Below are positions 26,797 to 35,889 of a DNA stretch of 64,000 bases, one piece after another. Under the pieces are notes generated by a model, which worked only from the letters and a program-made list of their open reading frames with translations, did no database searches and was not told the origin of the DNA. Position 1 is the stretch's first letter, and every line of letters starts with the position of its first letter. The position numbers were made by a program, and so were the translations under genes. The DNA is from Peteryoungia ipomoeae (GTDB lineage Bacteria; Pseudomonadota; Alphaproteobacteria; Rhizobiales; Rhizobiaceae), in contig NZ_STGV01000001.1 of the NCBI RefSeq assembly GCF_004912165.1, positions 1,240,001 through 1,304,000 on the forward strand, read 5' to 3'.

Positions 26797-27807
26797 GTGA
26801 ATGCGATGATCGAAACGAGCCGTGAGCCTATCGCAACAGTGGCGCCGGCTACAGAGCTCTCCATCGTGGTGCCGATCTTCAACGAAGAAGAAAGCGTAGG
26901 GCCCCTCATCGAGCGGATCGTGGAGGCAATGGCGGCATATCCGGAGACCTGGGAGCTTGTGCTGGTGGACGATGGCAGCGCGGACCGCACCCTGCCGAAC
27001 GCCCGATCCTACCTTGATCGTCCCGGCCTCAACCTGAAGATCGTCGAGCTCCAACGGAATTTCGGGCAGACAGCCGCAATGCAGGCCGGCATAGACACGG
27101 CCATCGGACGCTTGATTGCAACGCTCGACGGCGACCTGCAGAATGATCCCAACGACATTCCCGGCATGGTGTCGGCGCTTGAAGAGCGTGAACTCGACCT
27201 CCTTGTCGGCTGGCGGAAAAACCGCAAGGACGGCCTTGTCCTTCGCAAAATTCCGTCCTGGTGTGCAAACTATCTCATCGGCAAGATCACCGGGGTAAAA
27301 TTGCACGACTACGGCTGCAGTCTGAAGATCTATCGCTCCACAGTCATCAAGCAGGTCAAGCTGATGGGTGAGATGCACCGTTTCATTCCGGCATGGGTGG
27401 CGGGCGTCGTGCCGAGTTCGCGGATCGGCGAAATGGAGGTGACGCACCATGCCCGACAGCATGGCACCTCGAAATATGGTATTTCCCGCACCTTCCGTGT
27501 GATCCTGGATCTGCTCTCGGTCATGTTCTTCATGCGTTACAAGGCACGGCCGGGTCACTTCTTTGGCTCGCTCGGTCTCGGCACAGGGTTTCTCAGCGCG
27601 GTCATTCTGACATGGCTTTTCATCGAGAAGGTCGCCTTCGGCGCGGATATCGGCGGGCGCCCGCTTCTGATCCTCGGCTTCATGCTCTTCCTGTCATCGG
27701 TCCAGTTGATTACGACAGGCATTCTCGCTGAAATGATTGCACGCACCTATTACCGTGACGATGCGCAGCCCAATTATATTGTCAGGCAAATCTTCGGAAA
27801 CCCGTGA
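26797..27807 (+). CDS. Polyprenyl-phosphate glycosyltransferase (GT2, DPM/ArnC-like)
   Basis: About 336 residues. The GT2 domain carries ELSIVVPIFNEEESVGPL, LVDDGSADRT, LDGDLQNDPNDIP (DxD) and FGQTAAMQAGID, and the C-terminus has two membrane helices (FFGSLGLGTGFLSAVILTWL and LLILGFMLFLSSVQLIT). This is the architecture of enzymes that charge undecaprenyl-phosphate with a sugar. GTG 26797 has GGAG 7 nt upstream; ATG 26806 without a good site is the alternative. The GT39 gene begins 1 bp after its stop, so the two are co-translated: this enzyme probably makes the lipid-linked donor used by the next one. Confidence 0.9.
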   Translation: MNAMIETSREPIATVAPATELSIVVPIFNEEESVGPLIERIVEAMAAYPETWELVLVDDGSADRTLPNARSYLDRPGLNLKIVELQRNFGQTAAMQAGIDTAIGRLIATLDGDLQNDPNDIPGMVSALEERELDLLVGWRKNRKDGLVLRKIPSWCANYLIGKITGVKLHDYGCSLKIYRSTVIKQVKLMGEMHRFIPAWVAGVVPSSRIGEMEVTHHARQHGTSKYGISRTFRVILDLLSVMFFMRYKARPGHFFGSLGLGTGFLSAVILTWLFIEKVAFGADIGGRPLLILGFMLFLSSVQLITTGILAEMIARTYYRDDAQPNYIVRQIFGNP

Positions 27808-27808
27808 G

Positions 27809-29305
27809 ATGCAGAGAATTTTGATGAAGAGGCCAGACACCGTGCTGGTGCTTCTTGCTGCCTATTTCGCTGTGATGTTCGGCATCAGGCACATCATTCC
27901 CGATGGTTTGCGATATGACGAAGCGCAGCAGGCATTCTTTTCGCAATGGATCGTTGCGGGATATGATTCGCAGCCCCCACTCTACAACTGGGTCCAGGCC
28001 GCATTTGTAGCCGTCTTCGGACTGTCAATCACATCTCTTGCCTTCGTGAAGGCCGTCGCTCTGTTTGCTGCCTATGCGAGCTACTACCGTCTCGCGCGCG
28101 AAGTGCTGACGGAGAGGCTCTTCGCTGTCATCGCCACATTGTCGCTGATGACGATCCCGCAAATTTTCTGGGAGGCCCAGAGAGATCTCACCCACTCCGT
28201 CGCGCTTGTCATCTGCATCAACCTCTTCCTGCTTGTCGTCATCCGCACGCTGAAGGCGCCAACGACATTGCTCTATGCCAGCCTTGGTCTCATCGCCGGG
28301 CTCGGAATGATCTCAAAATATAATTTCGCCCTGATCTTCTTGGGAACCTTCGTCGCGGTTCTGGCGAATCCGCAATGGCGGGTCCGGCTCTATGATCCGC
28401 GCATTCTCCTGTCTTGCCTGATCGGCCTTCTCGTCGTTCTGCCACACGGGCTTTGGTTGCTCGACAACTTCGGCGTCGCGTCCAACAAGACGCTGACCAT
28501 CATGGGCCAGGATGCACCAGACGAGGCGCTGCTGAAATTCGTCCAGGGACCAATTCGATTTTTCAGAATAACGGTCATCATCCTTGCGCCTCTCGCCCTC
28601 GTCTATCTCCTGGTATTCCGCAGCAATCTTCTCCGAAGCCTCAGGGCCTCGACGGACTGGACGCGGTTGTTCGGTTGGATCTTTGTCACGATCATCCTGA
28701 CTGTGCTCATTCTCATCGTGACGATCGGAATGACGGCCCTTCGCGATCGCTGGCTCATGCCATTCGTGGCACTTGTCCCACTCTTTCTCTGCCTGAAACT
28801 CGAAGCGCTCAAGGTGCAGTCGCATGACTTTTTGGGGCGGTTCCTGGTCTTTCCGCTGACGGTCATGCTGCTCGTGCCGCTTGCGCTGACCTTGCGTACC
28901 AATGCACCACAGCTTTTCGGATCCTATCAGGCCTATAACATGCCGTATGGCGATCTGATGGAGCACATCCTTGCCGAAGAAGGGCGCAAGCCCGGTTTGA
29001 TCCAGACCACGAACTGGATGGTCGCTGGCAACAGCCATCTGCAGACCCCGGACATTCCCGTCATGGCAACCTCACTTGAGGCCTTGCAGTTGCCCTATGC
29101 CTGGTCCGATGAAAACCCCATGCTGTTGATATGGCTTCGCAGTGAAGGCGATACCATTCCACCCTCCATCTCAGCGTGGCTCGAGCGGGCAGCCCCCGTG
29201 CACCGCCTCAGCGGCCCGCGCTCCATCGAACGCCCCTACCAGCACAGTTTCAACGATGAAACGGCCGCGCTCGGCTATGCTTGGGTATACCCTCCTTCAC
29301 CGTGA
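27809..29305 (+). CDS. GT39/ArnT-like membrane glycosyltransferase
   Basis: About 498 residues, with ten or more hydrophobic segments and the GT39/PMT_2 signature GLRYDEAQQAFFSQ near residue 30 and GYDSQPPLYNWVQ (the DE and QPPLY motifs of ArnT/Rgt-type enzymes). It would transfer a sugar from a polyprenyl phosphate, in the periplasmic leaflet, to lipid A, LPS core or another acceptor. The preceding GT2 gene supplies the likely donor. In Rhizobium leguminosarum, Rgt proteins of this family add galacturonic acid to LPS; whether this is an Rgt orthologue cannot be told here. It ends 1 bp before the convergent OsmC gene. Confidence 0.87.
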   Translation: MQRILMKRPDTVLVLLAAYFAVMFGIRHIIPDGLRYDEAQQAFFSQWIVAGYDSQPPLYNWVQAAFVAVFGLSITSLAFVKAVALFAAYASYYRLAREVLTERLFAVIATLSLMTIPQIFWEAQRDLTHSVALVICINLFLLVVIRTLKAPTTLLYASLGLIAGLGMISKYNFALIFLGTFVAVLANPQWRVRLYDPRILLSCLIGLLVVLPHGLWLLDNFGVASNKTLTIMGQDAPDEALLKFVQGPIRFFRITVIILAPLALVYLLVFRSNLLRSLRASTDWTRLFGWIFVTIILTVLILIVTIGMTALRDRWLMPFVALVPLFLCLKLEALKVQSHDFLGRFLVFPLTVMLLVPLALTLRTNAPQLFGSYQAYNMPYGDLMEHILAEEGRKPGLIQTTNWMVAGNSHLQTPDIPVMATSLEALQLPYAWSDENPMLLIWLRSEGDTIPPSISAWLERAAPVHRLSGPRSIERPYQHSFNDETAALGYAWVYPPSP

Positions 29306-29306
29306 G

Positions 29307-29780
29307 CTAAGCCTCGACGATGATCGGTTCGCACCGCACGGGAAAATTCAGCGAATTGGCGATGAAGCATTTTTCATGGGAATCTGCGTGGAGTTCCTCA
29401 GCGACCTTCGGGAACGTTCCGCGCTTGATGGTTACGCGCGGGCGAAGCACGATTTCGGTAAAACGGCCGCCGCCGCTCGCATCCATCTCCATTACCCCTT
29501 CGGCGTTATCCTCGTAGGCGGTCACAATCACGCCGGAAACAGCGCAGAAATGCAGATACCAGAGCTTGTGACAGGCCGCGACGGAAGCGAGAAAGAGATC
29601 CTCCGGGTTCCAACGCGTGGGATCACCGCGGAAGGCCGGATCGGCAGAGGCAAGGATGGTTGGGCGGCCTTCAGCTGAAATCAGATGATCGCGACCATAG
29701 TCACGATAGGCCGATGTGCCGGTGCCCGCATTGCCCGTCCAGATTATCTGGACCTTGTAGTCGTGCCGCTTCTCGCTCAA
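29307..29780 (-). CDS. OsmC-family peroxiredoxin-like protein
   Basis: About 157 residues from a TTG start with GAGGAG 6-7 nt upstream (MSEKRHDYKVQIIWTG). The catalytic cysteines are in ASVAACHKLWYLHFC and HEKCFIANS, and the second half is RPRVTIKRGTFPKVAEEL. This is the OsmC/Ohr superfamily of thiol peroxidases; the substrate (organic hydroperoxide or other) is not clear. A longer frame to 29822 has no ribosome-binding site. Confidence 0.9.
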   Translation of the reverse strand: MSEKRHDYKVQIIWTGNAGTGTSAYRDYGRDHLISAEGRPTILASADPAFRGDPTRWNPEDLFLASVAACHKLWYLHFCAVSGVIVTAYEDNAEGVMEMDASGGGRFTEIVLRPRVTIKRGTFPKVAEELHADSHEKCFIANSLNFPVRCEPIIVEA

Positions 29781-29915
29781 CACACTCTCCTCGCTTTGCC
29801 GTAAGGGCAGAATAGAGAGCAAGTTTCCTCAATCCAAGGCTTGTCAATCTTCTGGCGTCAAATTATCTACATACCTGATAATTCGACTCAACAAATTCTT
29901 GCTGGAGTGCTCGAC

Positions 29916-30209
29916 ATGGCCAGAACCACCGCGGTGATCGCGACCGAAAACGGTTGGAAATATATTCAGCAGCTCTGCAAGCACTGGGCCCACAAACTGC
30001 AGGTCGACCTTGATGAGGAGGCACAGCGCGGCGTCGTGACGTTCGACCACGCGGTTGCCACCATGCAGGCCGATGCATCGAGCCTCAAGGTGTTCATCGA
30101 TAGCAGCGACGAGGCTGGACTGGAGACCTACAAAGGCGTCGTGGCCAGCCATCTAGACCGCTTTGCCTTCCGCGAGGCGCCTCTGCCCTTCGATTGGAAA
30201 GTTGCGTAA
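29916..30209 (+). CDS. DUF2218 protein
   Basis: A 97-residue protein (MARTTAVIATENGWKYIQQL, KHWAHKLQ, GVVTFDHAVATM) of the DUF2218 family. ATG 29916 has GGAG 8 nt upstream. In other bacteria these small proteins sit near iron-siderophore or SDR genes; the role is unknown. The SDR gene follows 82 bp downstream. Confidence 0.85.
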   Translation: MARTTAVIATENGWKYIQQLCKHWAHKLQVDLDEEAQRGVVTFDHAVATMQADASSLKVFIDSSDEAGLETYKGVVASHLDRFAFREAPLPFDWKVA

Positions 30210-30291
30210 GCTTGTCCACCTCAGGACGGGAGCGTCTTGCCAAATAGTGTCGAGGCCGCTCTAACTTGTCCGACAACAGGAGGACAAGCCC

Positions 30292-31065
30292 ATGACCGTA
30301 CTCACCATCCCCGACCTCGCCGGCAAGGCCGTGCTGATTACCGGCGCATCGAGCGGCATCGGAGAGGCCCTGGCCCGGGCTTTTGCTGCACAAGGGGCGC
30401 TCGTGGGCCTGCACTACAATTCCAATGCGGAAGCAGCGCACGCCATCGCGCGTGACATCGAAGCCGCCGGGGGCAGCGTTGTGCTGGTCAAGGCAGAGGC
30501 CGCATCTTCGGAGGCGATGGCCGAGGCGGTGGCGCATGCCGCGGCAACCTTCGGCCGCCTTGACGGTGTGATCAACAATGCCGGTAGCATGATTGCGCGC
30601 GTGCTCTATGAAGAGATGACGGATGAGCATTACGACAAGGTAATGGACGTCAATGCCCGCTCGGTGATCGCCACGACCCAGGCCGCCGTGCCGCACCTCA
30701 AACGCCAGGGCGGATTTGTCATCAACACGACATCGGTTGCGGCCCGCACCGGCGGAACGGCGGGCTCGGGCGTCTACGGCTCGTCCAAGGCCTTCGTCGG
30801 CGCGGTCACCAAGGGCATGGCGCTGGAATTTGGCAAATACAATATCCGCGTCAACGCGGTCGCGCCCGGCGTCATCACGACACCATTTCAAGACAAATAT
30901 GCGCTGCCCGGCCAACTCGATCAAGTCGCAGGCAATGTGCCGCTCAAGCGCACCGGAACGCCGCAGGACTGCGTCGGGGCCTATCTCTTCCTCGCGTCCG
31001 AGAGCCTGTCAGGCTATATCACGGGGCAGACGATCGATATCAACGGCGGGCAGTTCATGCCGTGA
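30292..31065 (+). CDS. Short-chain dehydrogenase/reductase
   Basis: A 257-residue classical SDR. TGASSGIG (cofactor), NNAG, the catalytic Ser in NTTSVAA, and YGSSK (YxxxK) are intact, and the C-terminal ITGQTIDINGGQFMP is usual for 3-oxoacyl-ACP-reductase-like SDRs. AGGAGGACAAGCCC precedes the ATG. NAD or NADP preference and substrate cannot be decided. It is convergent with the class-III aminotransferase gene. Confidence 0.9.
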   Translation: MTVLTIPDLAGKAVLITGASSGIGEALARAFAAQGALVGLHYNSNAEAAHAIARDIEAAGGSVVLVKAEAASSEAMAEAVAHAAATFGRLDGVINNAGSMIARVLYEEMTDEHYDKVMDVNARSVIATTQAAVPHLKRQGGFVINTTSVAARTGGTAGSGVYGSSKAFVGAVTKGMALEFGKYNIRVNAVAPGVITTPFQDKYALPGQLDQVAGNVPLKRTGTPQDCVGAYLFLASESLSGYITGQTIDINGGQFMP

Positions 31066-31113
31066 GTGGCAAGGCGCCGGAAACCCCGATGCCCCACACC
31101 TCGGCGAGCGCGT

Positions 31114-32487
31114 TCAACCCTCGCCGCGATTGTCCTTCAGCCAGTCCAGACCGTTGCGCAAGGTATCGACGGCCTGATCGATCTCGGCGCGCGTGATGAT
31201 CAGCGGTGGCGAAAAGAGCATGCGGTCGCCGGTGGCGCGCAGCACAACGCCGGCATCGACGCACTGGTTGCGCACGGCGGTGCCCGTGTCATCCGGCTTC
31301 TTGAAGCGGCGGCGCGTTGCCTTGTCGGCTGTGATCTGCACCGCCCCCATCAGGCCGACGCTGACGGCTTCGCCGACGAGCTCGTGATCCGCGAGCGAGG
31401 CGAGAGCGGCGGCAAGATAGGGACCCGTGTCGTCATGTACGCGCTCGACCAGTCCCTCCTCCTCGATGATGCGGATGTTTTCAAGCGCTGCGGCAGCGGC
31501 CACCGGATGGCCGGAATAGGTGTAACCGTGGTAGAAATCGCCGAGCTCGTTGACCATGACTTCGGCCACGCGGTCCGACACCAGCACACCGCCGATCGGC
31601 AGATAACCGGAAGACAGGCCCTTGGCGATCGGGGCGAGATCCGGTTCGAAATCATAATACTGATGGCCAAACCACGTACCGAGGCGGCCGAAGCCGGAGA
31701 TGACTTCGTCGGCGACCAGCAGGATCTTGTACCTGGCGCAGATGCGCTTGATTTCGGGCCAGTAGGTGGATGGCGGAACGATCACGCCGCCGGCCCCCTG
31801 GATCGGCTCGGCGACGAAGGCTGCGACATTCTCCTCGCCGAGTTCGAGGATCTTTTCCTCCAGCTCGCGCGCGACCTTCAGGCCGAAATCCTCGGGCGAG
31901 AGATCGCCGCCCTCGGCATACCAATAGGGCTGGTTGATGTGGTGGATGCCGTCGATCGGCAGGTTGCCCTGCTCATGCATCCACTTCATGCCGCCGAGCG
32001 AGGCACCGGCCACGGTCGAGCCGTGATAGGCGTTCTTGCGGGCGATCACCTGGGTCTTTGTCTCGTGGCCGAGCGCCTTCCAGTAGACGCGGGCCATGCG
32101 GAACCAGGTGTCGGAGGCTTCCGAGCCGGAATTGGTGAAGAAGACGCGGTTGAGCTTCGGGCCGGTCTTTTCGGCGATCTTCTGGGCGAGCAGCGTGGTC
32201 GGCGGCGTCGTCGTGCCGAAGAAAGTGTTGTAATAGGGCAGTTCCAGCATCTGGGCGTGCACGACATCGGCGATCGACTTGCGGCCATAGCCGACATTGA
32301 CGCACCAGAGGCCTGCAAAGGCGTCGAGATACTGCTTGCCGTTGGAATCCCAGATATGCACGCCTTCCGCACGGCTGATGATCTTGGTGCCGGACGCGTT
32401 CAGCTTCTTCATGTCCGAGAACGGATGCAGATGATGCGCTGCATCAATGGCACCGAGATTGGAGACGGCGGAAAACGGCTTGTTCAT
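31114..32487 (-). CDS. Class-III aminotransferase (omega-amino acid or polyamine:pyruvate type)
   Basis: A 457-residue PLP enzyme. The fold markers are FTNSGSEASDTWFRMAR, AYHGSTVAGASLGG, VADEVISGFGR and PLP-Lys in PIAKGLSSGYLPIGG. HLHPFSDMKKL at the N-terminus is typical of the putrescine/omega-amino-acid:pyruvate subgroup (SpuC-like). The ATG at 32487 fits the family; the 32562 start was rejected. Its divergent neighbour is a glutamine-synthetase-like gene, as in polyamine catabolism clusters, so putrescine or a related diamine is a reasonable but unproven substrate. Confidence 0.88.
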   Translation of the reverse strand: MNKPFSAVSNLGAIDAAHHLHPFSDMKKLNASGTKIISRAEGVHIWDSNGKQYLDAFAGLWCVNVGYGRKSIADVVHAQMLELPYYNTFFGTTTPPTTLLAQKIAEKTGPKLNRVFFTNSGSEASDTWFRMARVYWKALGHETKTQVIARKNAYHGSTVAGASLGGMKWMHEQGNLPIDGIHHINQPYWYAEGGDLSPEDFGLKVARELEEKILELGEENVAAFVAEPIQGAGGVIVPPSTYWPEIKRICARYKILLVADEVISGFGRLGTWFGHQYYDFEPDLAPIAKGLSSGYLPIGGVLVSDRVAEVMVNELGDFYHGYTYSGHPVAAAAALENIRIIEEEGLVERVHDDTGPYLAAALASLADHELVGEAVSVGLMGAVQITADKATRRRFKKPDDTGTAVRNQCVDAGVVLRATGDRMLFSPPLIITRAEIDQAVDTLRNGLDWLKDNRGEG

Positions 32488-32676
32488 ATGACATGTCCTC
32501 AGGGCAGCACGGCGCCGCAAATCATGGCCAAACAAGGTCCGGCCCGGCACCTGCCACCGCATTGAAAGGTGGAACTTTATCGGCTACGAACATGACCTTC
32601 CGATGCGCATTTGGCAAGGCAGCGAGCGCCGTGTTCCTCTGGCCGAAATCGCACCAGCCAGAAAGAGTTTTCGCGC

Positions 32677-34035
32677 ATGACCGCATCGTTTGAGGCCGCC
32701 CAGCAACCAGCAGATGATCCCTCCGCCCGTGTCGAGGTCCTTCTTGTCGGCATGAATGGTGACCTGCGCGGCAAGATGATCCCGCTCAAGGCAGAGGACA
32801 AGATCTGGAAGAACACCGTGCGCCTTCCGGCATCGACCCAGTCGCTCGACATCTGGGGCGACGACAATGATGACATCACGAAAATTTCACTCACCCTGGG
32901 CGATCCAGATGGCATCTGCATGCCGGACAAAACCTCGCTGACCACGCTGCCCTGGGGACCCAAAGGGTCGAAGCAGGTGCTGGCGACGATGCACACGCTG
33001 GATGGCGAGCCGCATTATGTCTGCCCACGCGCGATCCTCGCCAGGGTGCTGAAGCGCTTCGAGGAGAAGGGTCTGACGCCGGTCGTTGCGACCGAACTCG
33101 AATTCTACGTCATCGAGCCGGATTTCCGCCAGACCGGCCGGCCCATGCCGCCGAAGGCGCTCGTCATGAATGGCGAGGTCGAGGGCTACCAACTCTATGA
33201 CATGCGCGCGACCGCGACGATGGAAGACTTCCTTGGGACGGTGCGGTCTTATTGCGACCATATGGGCCTACCGGCCGATGCCACGACCGCCGAATTCGGC
33301 CCCGGCCAGTTCGAGGTCAACCTCTTGCACAAGCCGGATGCGATAGCGGCTGCCGACGACTGCATCTACCTGAAACGCGTCGTTGATTTCGCCGCCCGCC
33401 GCCATGGCCTCAAAGCCACCTGCATGGCCAAGCCCTATGGCGACCATGCCGGCTCCGGTCTCCATGTGCATGCCTCGATCATCGACCGGGACGGCCGCAA
33501 CATCCTCGACGCCAAGGGCGGCGATCCGGTGAAGCTGAAGTCGATCACGGCGGGCATGCTGCAATCGATGCAGGATGCGCAGCTGATCTTCGCGCCCTTT
33601 GCCAATTCCTACAGGCGCTTCCAGCCGGGTTCGTTCGCGCCCGACAAGATCGACTGGGGGTTCGGCAACCGCGGCACAGCGATCCGCATTCCCGACAGTG
33701 AAGGCCCGGCGGCCCGCATCGAGCACCGGGTGGCCGGTGCAGATGCCAATCCGCATCTGTTACTGGCTGCCATCCTCGGCGGGATACTCCTTGGCCTCGA
33801 AGAGGACCTCGACCCGGGTCCGGTGACGACACCGGAGAGCGCGCCGGAGAACCCCGACATGCTGACTTACGACTTCCTGACAGCAGTCGAACGTTTCCGC
33901 GCTTCGGCCTTCATCGCGGACATCTTTGGCGCCGAATATCAGCGCATCTATGGCGACACCAAACGCAAGGAAGCCATGGCCTATCTCAGAACCGTCTCGA
34001 GCTTTGACTACCAGACCTACCTGCCGCGGATCTAA
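32677..34035 (+). CDS. Glutamine synthetase-like enzyme (gamma-glutamylpolyamine synthetase candidate)
   Basis: A 452-residue member of the glutamine-synthetase fold: LVGMNGDLRGKMIP at the N-terminus, TELEFYV and AEFGPGQFEVNL metal-binding motifs, AKPYGDHAGSGLHVH (nucleotide and metal), and NRGTAIRIP with ARIEHRVAGADANPHL. This matches the PuuA-like gamma-glutamylputrescine synthetase group, not type I GlnA. ATG 32677 is preferred over 32611. Together with the divergent class-III aminotransferase it could form a glutamylated polyamine route. A terminator-like hairpin follows. Confidence 0.88.
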   Translation: MTASFEAAQQPADDPSARVEVLLVGMNGDLRGKMIPLKAEDKIWKNTVRLPASTQSLDIWGDDNDDITKISLTLGDPDGICMPDKTSLTTLPWGPKGSKQVLATMHTLDGEPHYVCPRAILARVLKRFEEKGLTPVVATELEFYVIEPDFRQTGRPMPPKALVMNGEVEGYQLYDMRATATMEDFLGTVRSYCDHMGLPADATTAEFGPGQFEVNLLHKPDAIAAADDCIYLKRVVDFAARRHGLKATCMAKPYGDHAGSGLHVHASIIDRDGRNILDAKGGDPVKLKSITAGMLQSMQDAQLIFAPFANSYRRFQPGSFAPDKIDWGFGNRGTAIRIPDSEGPAARIEHRVAGADANPHLLLAAILGGILLGLEEDLDPGPVTTPESAPENPDMLTYDFLTAVERFRASAFIADIFGAEYQRIYGDTKRKEAMAYLRTVSSFDYQTYLPRI

Positions 34036-34054
34036 GTTGTCTTGAAACCGTCAT

Positions 34055-34092
34055 AAAATTGCCCCGTACAGACGCGCTGCGCAATTTTTTGT
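34055..34092 (+). terminator. Terminator-like hairpin after the GS-like gene
   Basis: AAAATTGC (34055-34062) pairs with GCAATTTT (34081-34088), ending in TTTTTTG. The loop is long (18 nt). It separates this gene from the opp operon. Confidence 0.5.
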
Positions 34093-34221
34093 CGATTTTG
34101 GAACAAATTGGAGAAAATACCTCCCGAAAATTAGGGTATGGTTCATAAATTCTCTTGCCCCTTTTGGGGGAATGTCCTCATGTCCCTTGTTCGTCAACGA
34201 AGAACTGGGAGTTCCAAAAAG

Positions 34222-35820
34222 ATGACAATCCAGACGCGCCGTATTCTCGGCACCTCTCTCCTGCTCGGCTCGCTTTTCCTCGGCGCAAGCCAGGCGCTGG
34301 CCGAAACCGTGCTGCATCGCGGCAACTCCGGCGAGCCGCAGACGCTCGACCAGGCCAATACCTCGATCGACATCGAAGCCTTCATTCTGAAGGATCTCTA
34401 CGAAGGCCTGACGATCTACAATCCCAAGGGCGAAATCGTGGCTGGCGCTGCCGAAAGCTGGACGATTTCCGACGACGGCACTGTTTACACCTTCAAGATC
34501 CGCGAAAACGCCAAGTGGTCGGACGGTTCGCCGGTGACGGCAGAAGATTTCGTCTTCTCCATCCAGCGCGTGCAGAACCCGGAAACCGCAGCGAAATACG
34601 CCAACATCCTTTACCCGATCAAAAATGCCGAAAAGGCAAACAAGGGCGAAGCGAAGCTGGAAGAAATCGGTGTAAAGGCCGTCGACGCCAAGACCCTGGA
34701 AATCACGCTTGAGCGCGCGACCCCCTTCTTCCTCGAACTGCTGGCCCACCAGACGGCCCTGCCTGTTTCCAAGGCAAGCGTCGAGAAGAACGGCAAGGAC
34801 TTCGTCAAGCCGGGCACGATGGTCTCGAACGGCGCCTACAAGCTCGTCAGCCATGTTCCAAACGACAATCTGGTCGTTGAAAAGAACGAAAACCACTGGG
34901 ACGCAGCCAATACCAAGATCGACAAGGTCATCTTCTACCCGATCGACGACCAGGCCGCTTCGGTTCGTCGCTTCGAAGCCAAGGAAATGGACCTCGTCTA
35001 CAATTTCTCGGCTGACCAGATCAATCGCCTGAAGGAAAGCTATGGCGAGCAGGTCCGCGTGTCGCCGTCAGCCTCGACCTATTACTACGTCTTCGACAAC
35101 CGCCAGGAACCCTTCAACGACGTCCGCGTCCGTCAGGCCCTGTCGATGGCTGTTGACCGCGACTTCCTCGCCACCGAAATCTATTCGGGCGCCCAGCTTC
35201 CAACCTACTCGCTGGTTCCGGACGGTCTCGGCGGCTACTCGGCAGCCAAGGCTGACTTTGCGGAAATGTCGCAGCTCGACCGCGAGGACAAGGCAATCGC
35301 CTTGATGAAGGACGCTGGCTACGGTGAAGACGGCAAGCCGCTCGCCATCGAGATCCGCTACAACACCAACCCGAACCACGAGCGTGTTGCAACGGCTGTC
35401 GCCGACATGTGGAAGAACACATTCGGCGCCACTGTCACGATGACCAACCTCGACGTGGCCTCGCACTACGCCTACCTCCAGGAAGGCGGCGCCTTCAACG
35501 TCGCGCGCGCCGGCTGGGTCGCCGACTATGCGGATGCCGAAAACTTCCTGGCGCTCAACGTCTCGACCAATACCTCGTTCAACTACGGCAAGTACAAGAG
35601 CGAGGAATTCGATGCGCTGATGGCGAAGTCCTACGCCGAGGGTGATGCAGAGGCTCGCAAGAAGATCCTGCACGACGCTGAAGTGATCCTGATGCGCGAT
35701 CAGCCGATCGCTCCGCTCATGAGCACGGCGAACCTGTGGCTTGTTTCCGACCGCGTCAGCGGCTGGGAAGACAATGCCGCCAACGAGCACCTCAGCCGCT
35801 TCCTGAGCGTTGCCGAATAA
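34222..35820 (+). CDS. oppA: Peptide ABC transporter, substrate-binding protein (OppA)
   Basis: A 532-residue periplasmic solute-binding protein (SBP_bac_5). A signal peptide (MTIQTRRILGTSLLLGSLFL, cut after ALA) is followed by RGNSGEPQTLDQANTS, DLYEGLTIYNPKGE, the WSDGSPVTAEDFVFS motif and EPFNDVRVRQALSMAVDR. The ATG at 34222 gives the signal peptide; upstream ATGs do not. It heads a four-gene transporter operon and has an RNA hairpin just after its stop, a common means of raising the binding protein over the membrane parts. Confidence 0.93.
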   Translation: MTIQTRRILGTSLLLGSLFLGASQALAETVLHRGNSGEPQTLDQANTSIDIEAFILKDLYEGLTIYNPKGEIVAGAAESWTISDDGTVYTFKIRENAKWSDGSPVTAEDFVFSIQRVQNPETAAKYANILYPIKNAEKANKGEAKLEEIGVKAVDAKTLEITLERATPFFLELLAHQTALPVSKASVEKNGKDFVKPGTMVSNGAYKLVSHVPNDNLVVEKNENHWDAANTKIDKVIFYPIDDQAASVRRFEAKEMDLVYNFSADQINRLKESYGEQVRVSPSASTYYYVFDNRQEPFNDVRVRQALSMAVDRDFLATEIYSGAQLPTYSLVPDGLGGYSAAKADFAEMSQLDREDKAIALMKDAGYGEDGKPLAIEIRYNTNPNHERVATAVADMWKNTFGATVTMTNLDVASHYAYLQEGGAFNVARAGWVADYADAENFLALNVSTNTSFNYGKYKSEEFDALMAKSYAEGDAEARKKILHDAEVILMRDQPIAPLMSTANLWLVSDRVSGWEDNAANEHLSRFLSVAE

Positions 35821-35846
35821 TTCTCGTTAGACAAGCATGACAGGGC

Positions 35847-35870
35847 GACGCACGGTGAAAGCCGCGCGTC
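35847..35870 (+). other. Stem-loop between oppA and oppB
   Basis: GACGCACGG (35847-35855) pairs with CCGCGCGTC (35862-35870), one mismatch, loop TGAAAG. There is no U-run, so it is more likely a stabiliser or attenuator of the oppA message than a full terminator. Confidence 0.5.
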
Positions 35871-35889
35871 GTCTGTTCAGGAGCAGGAC

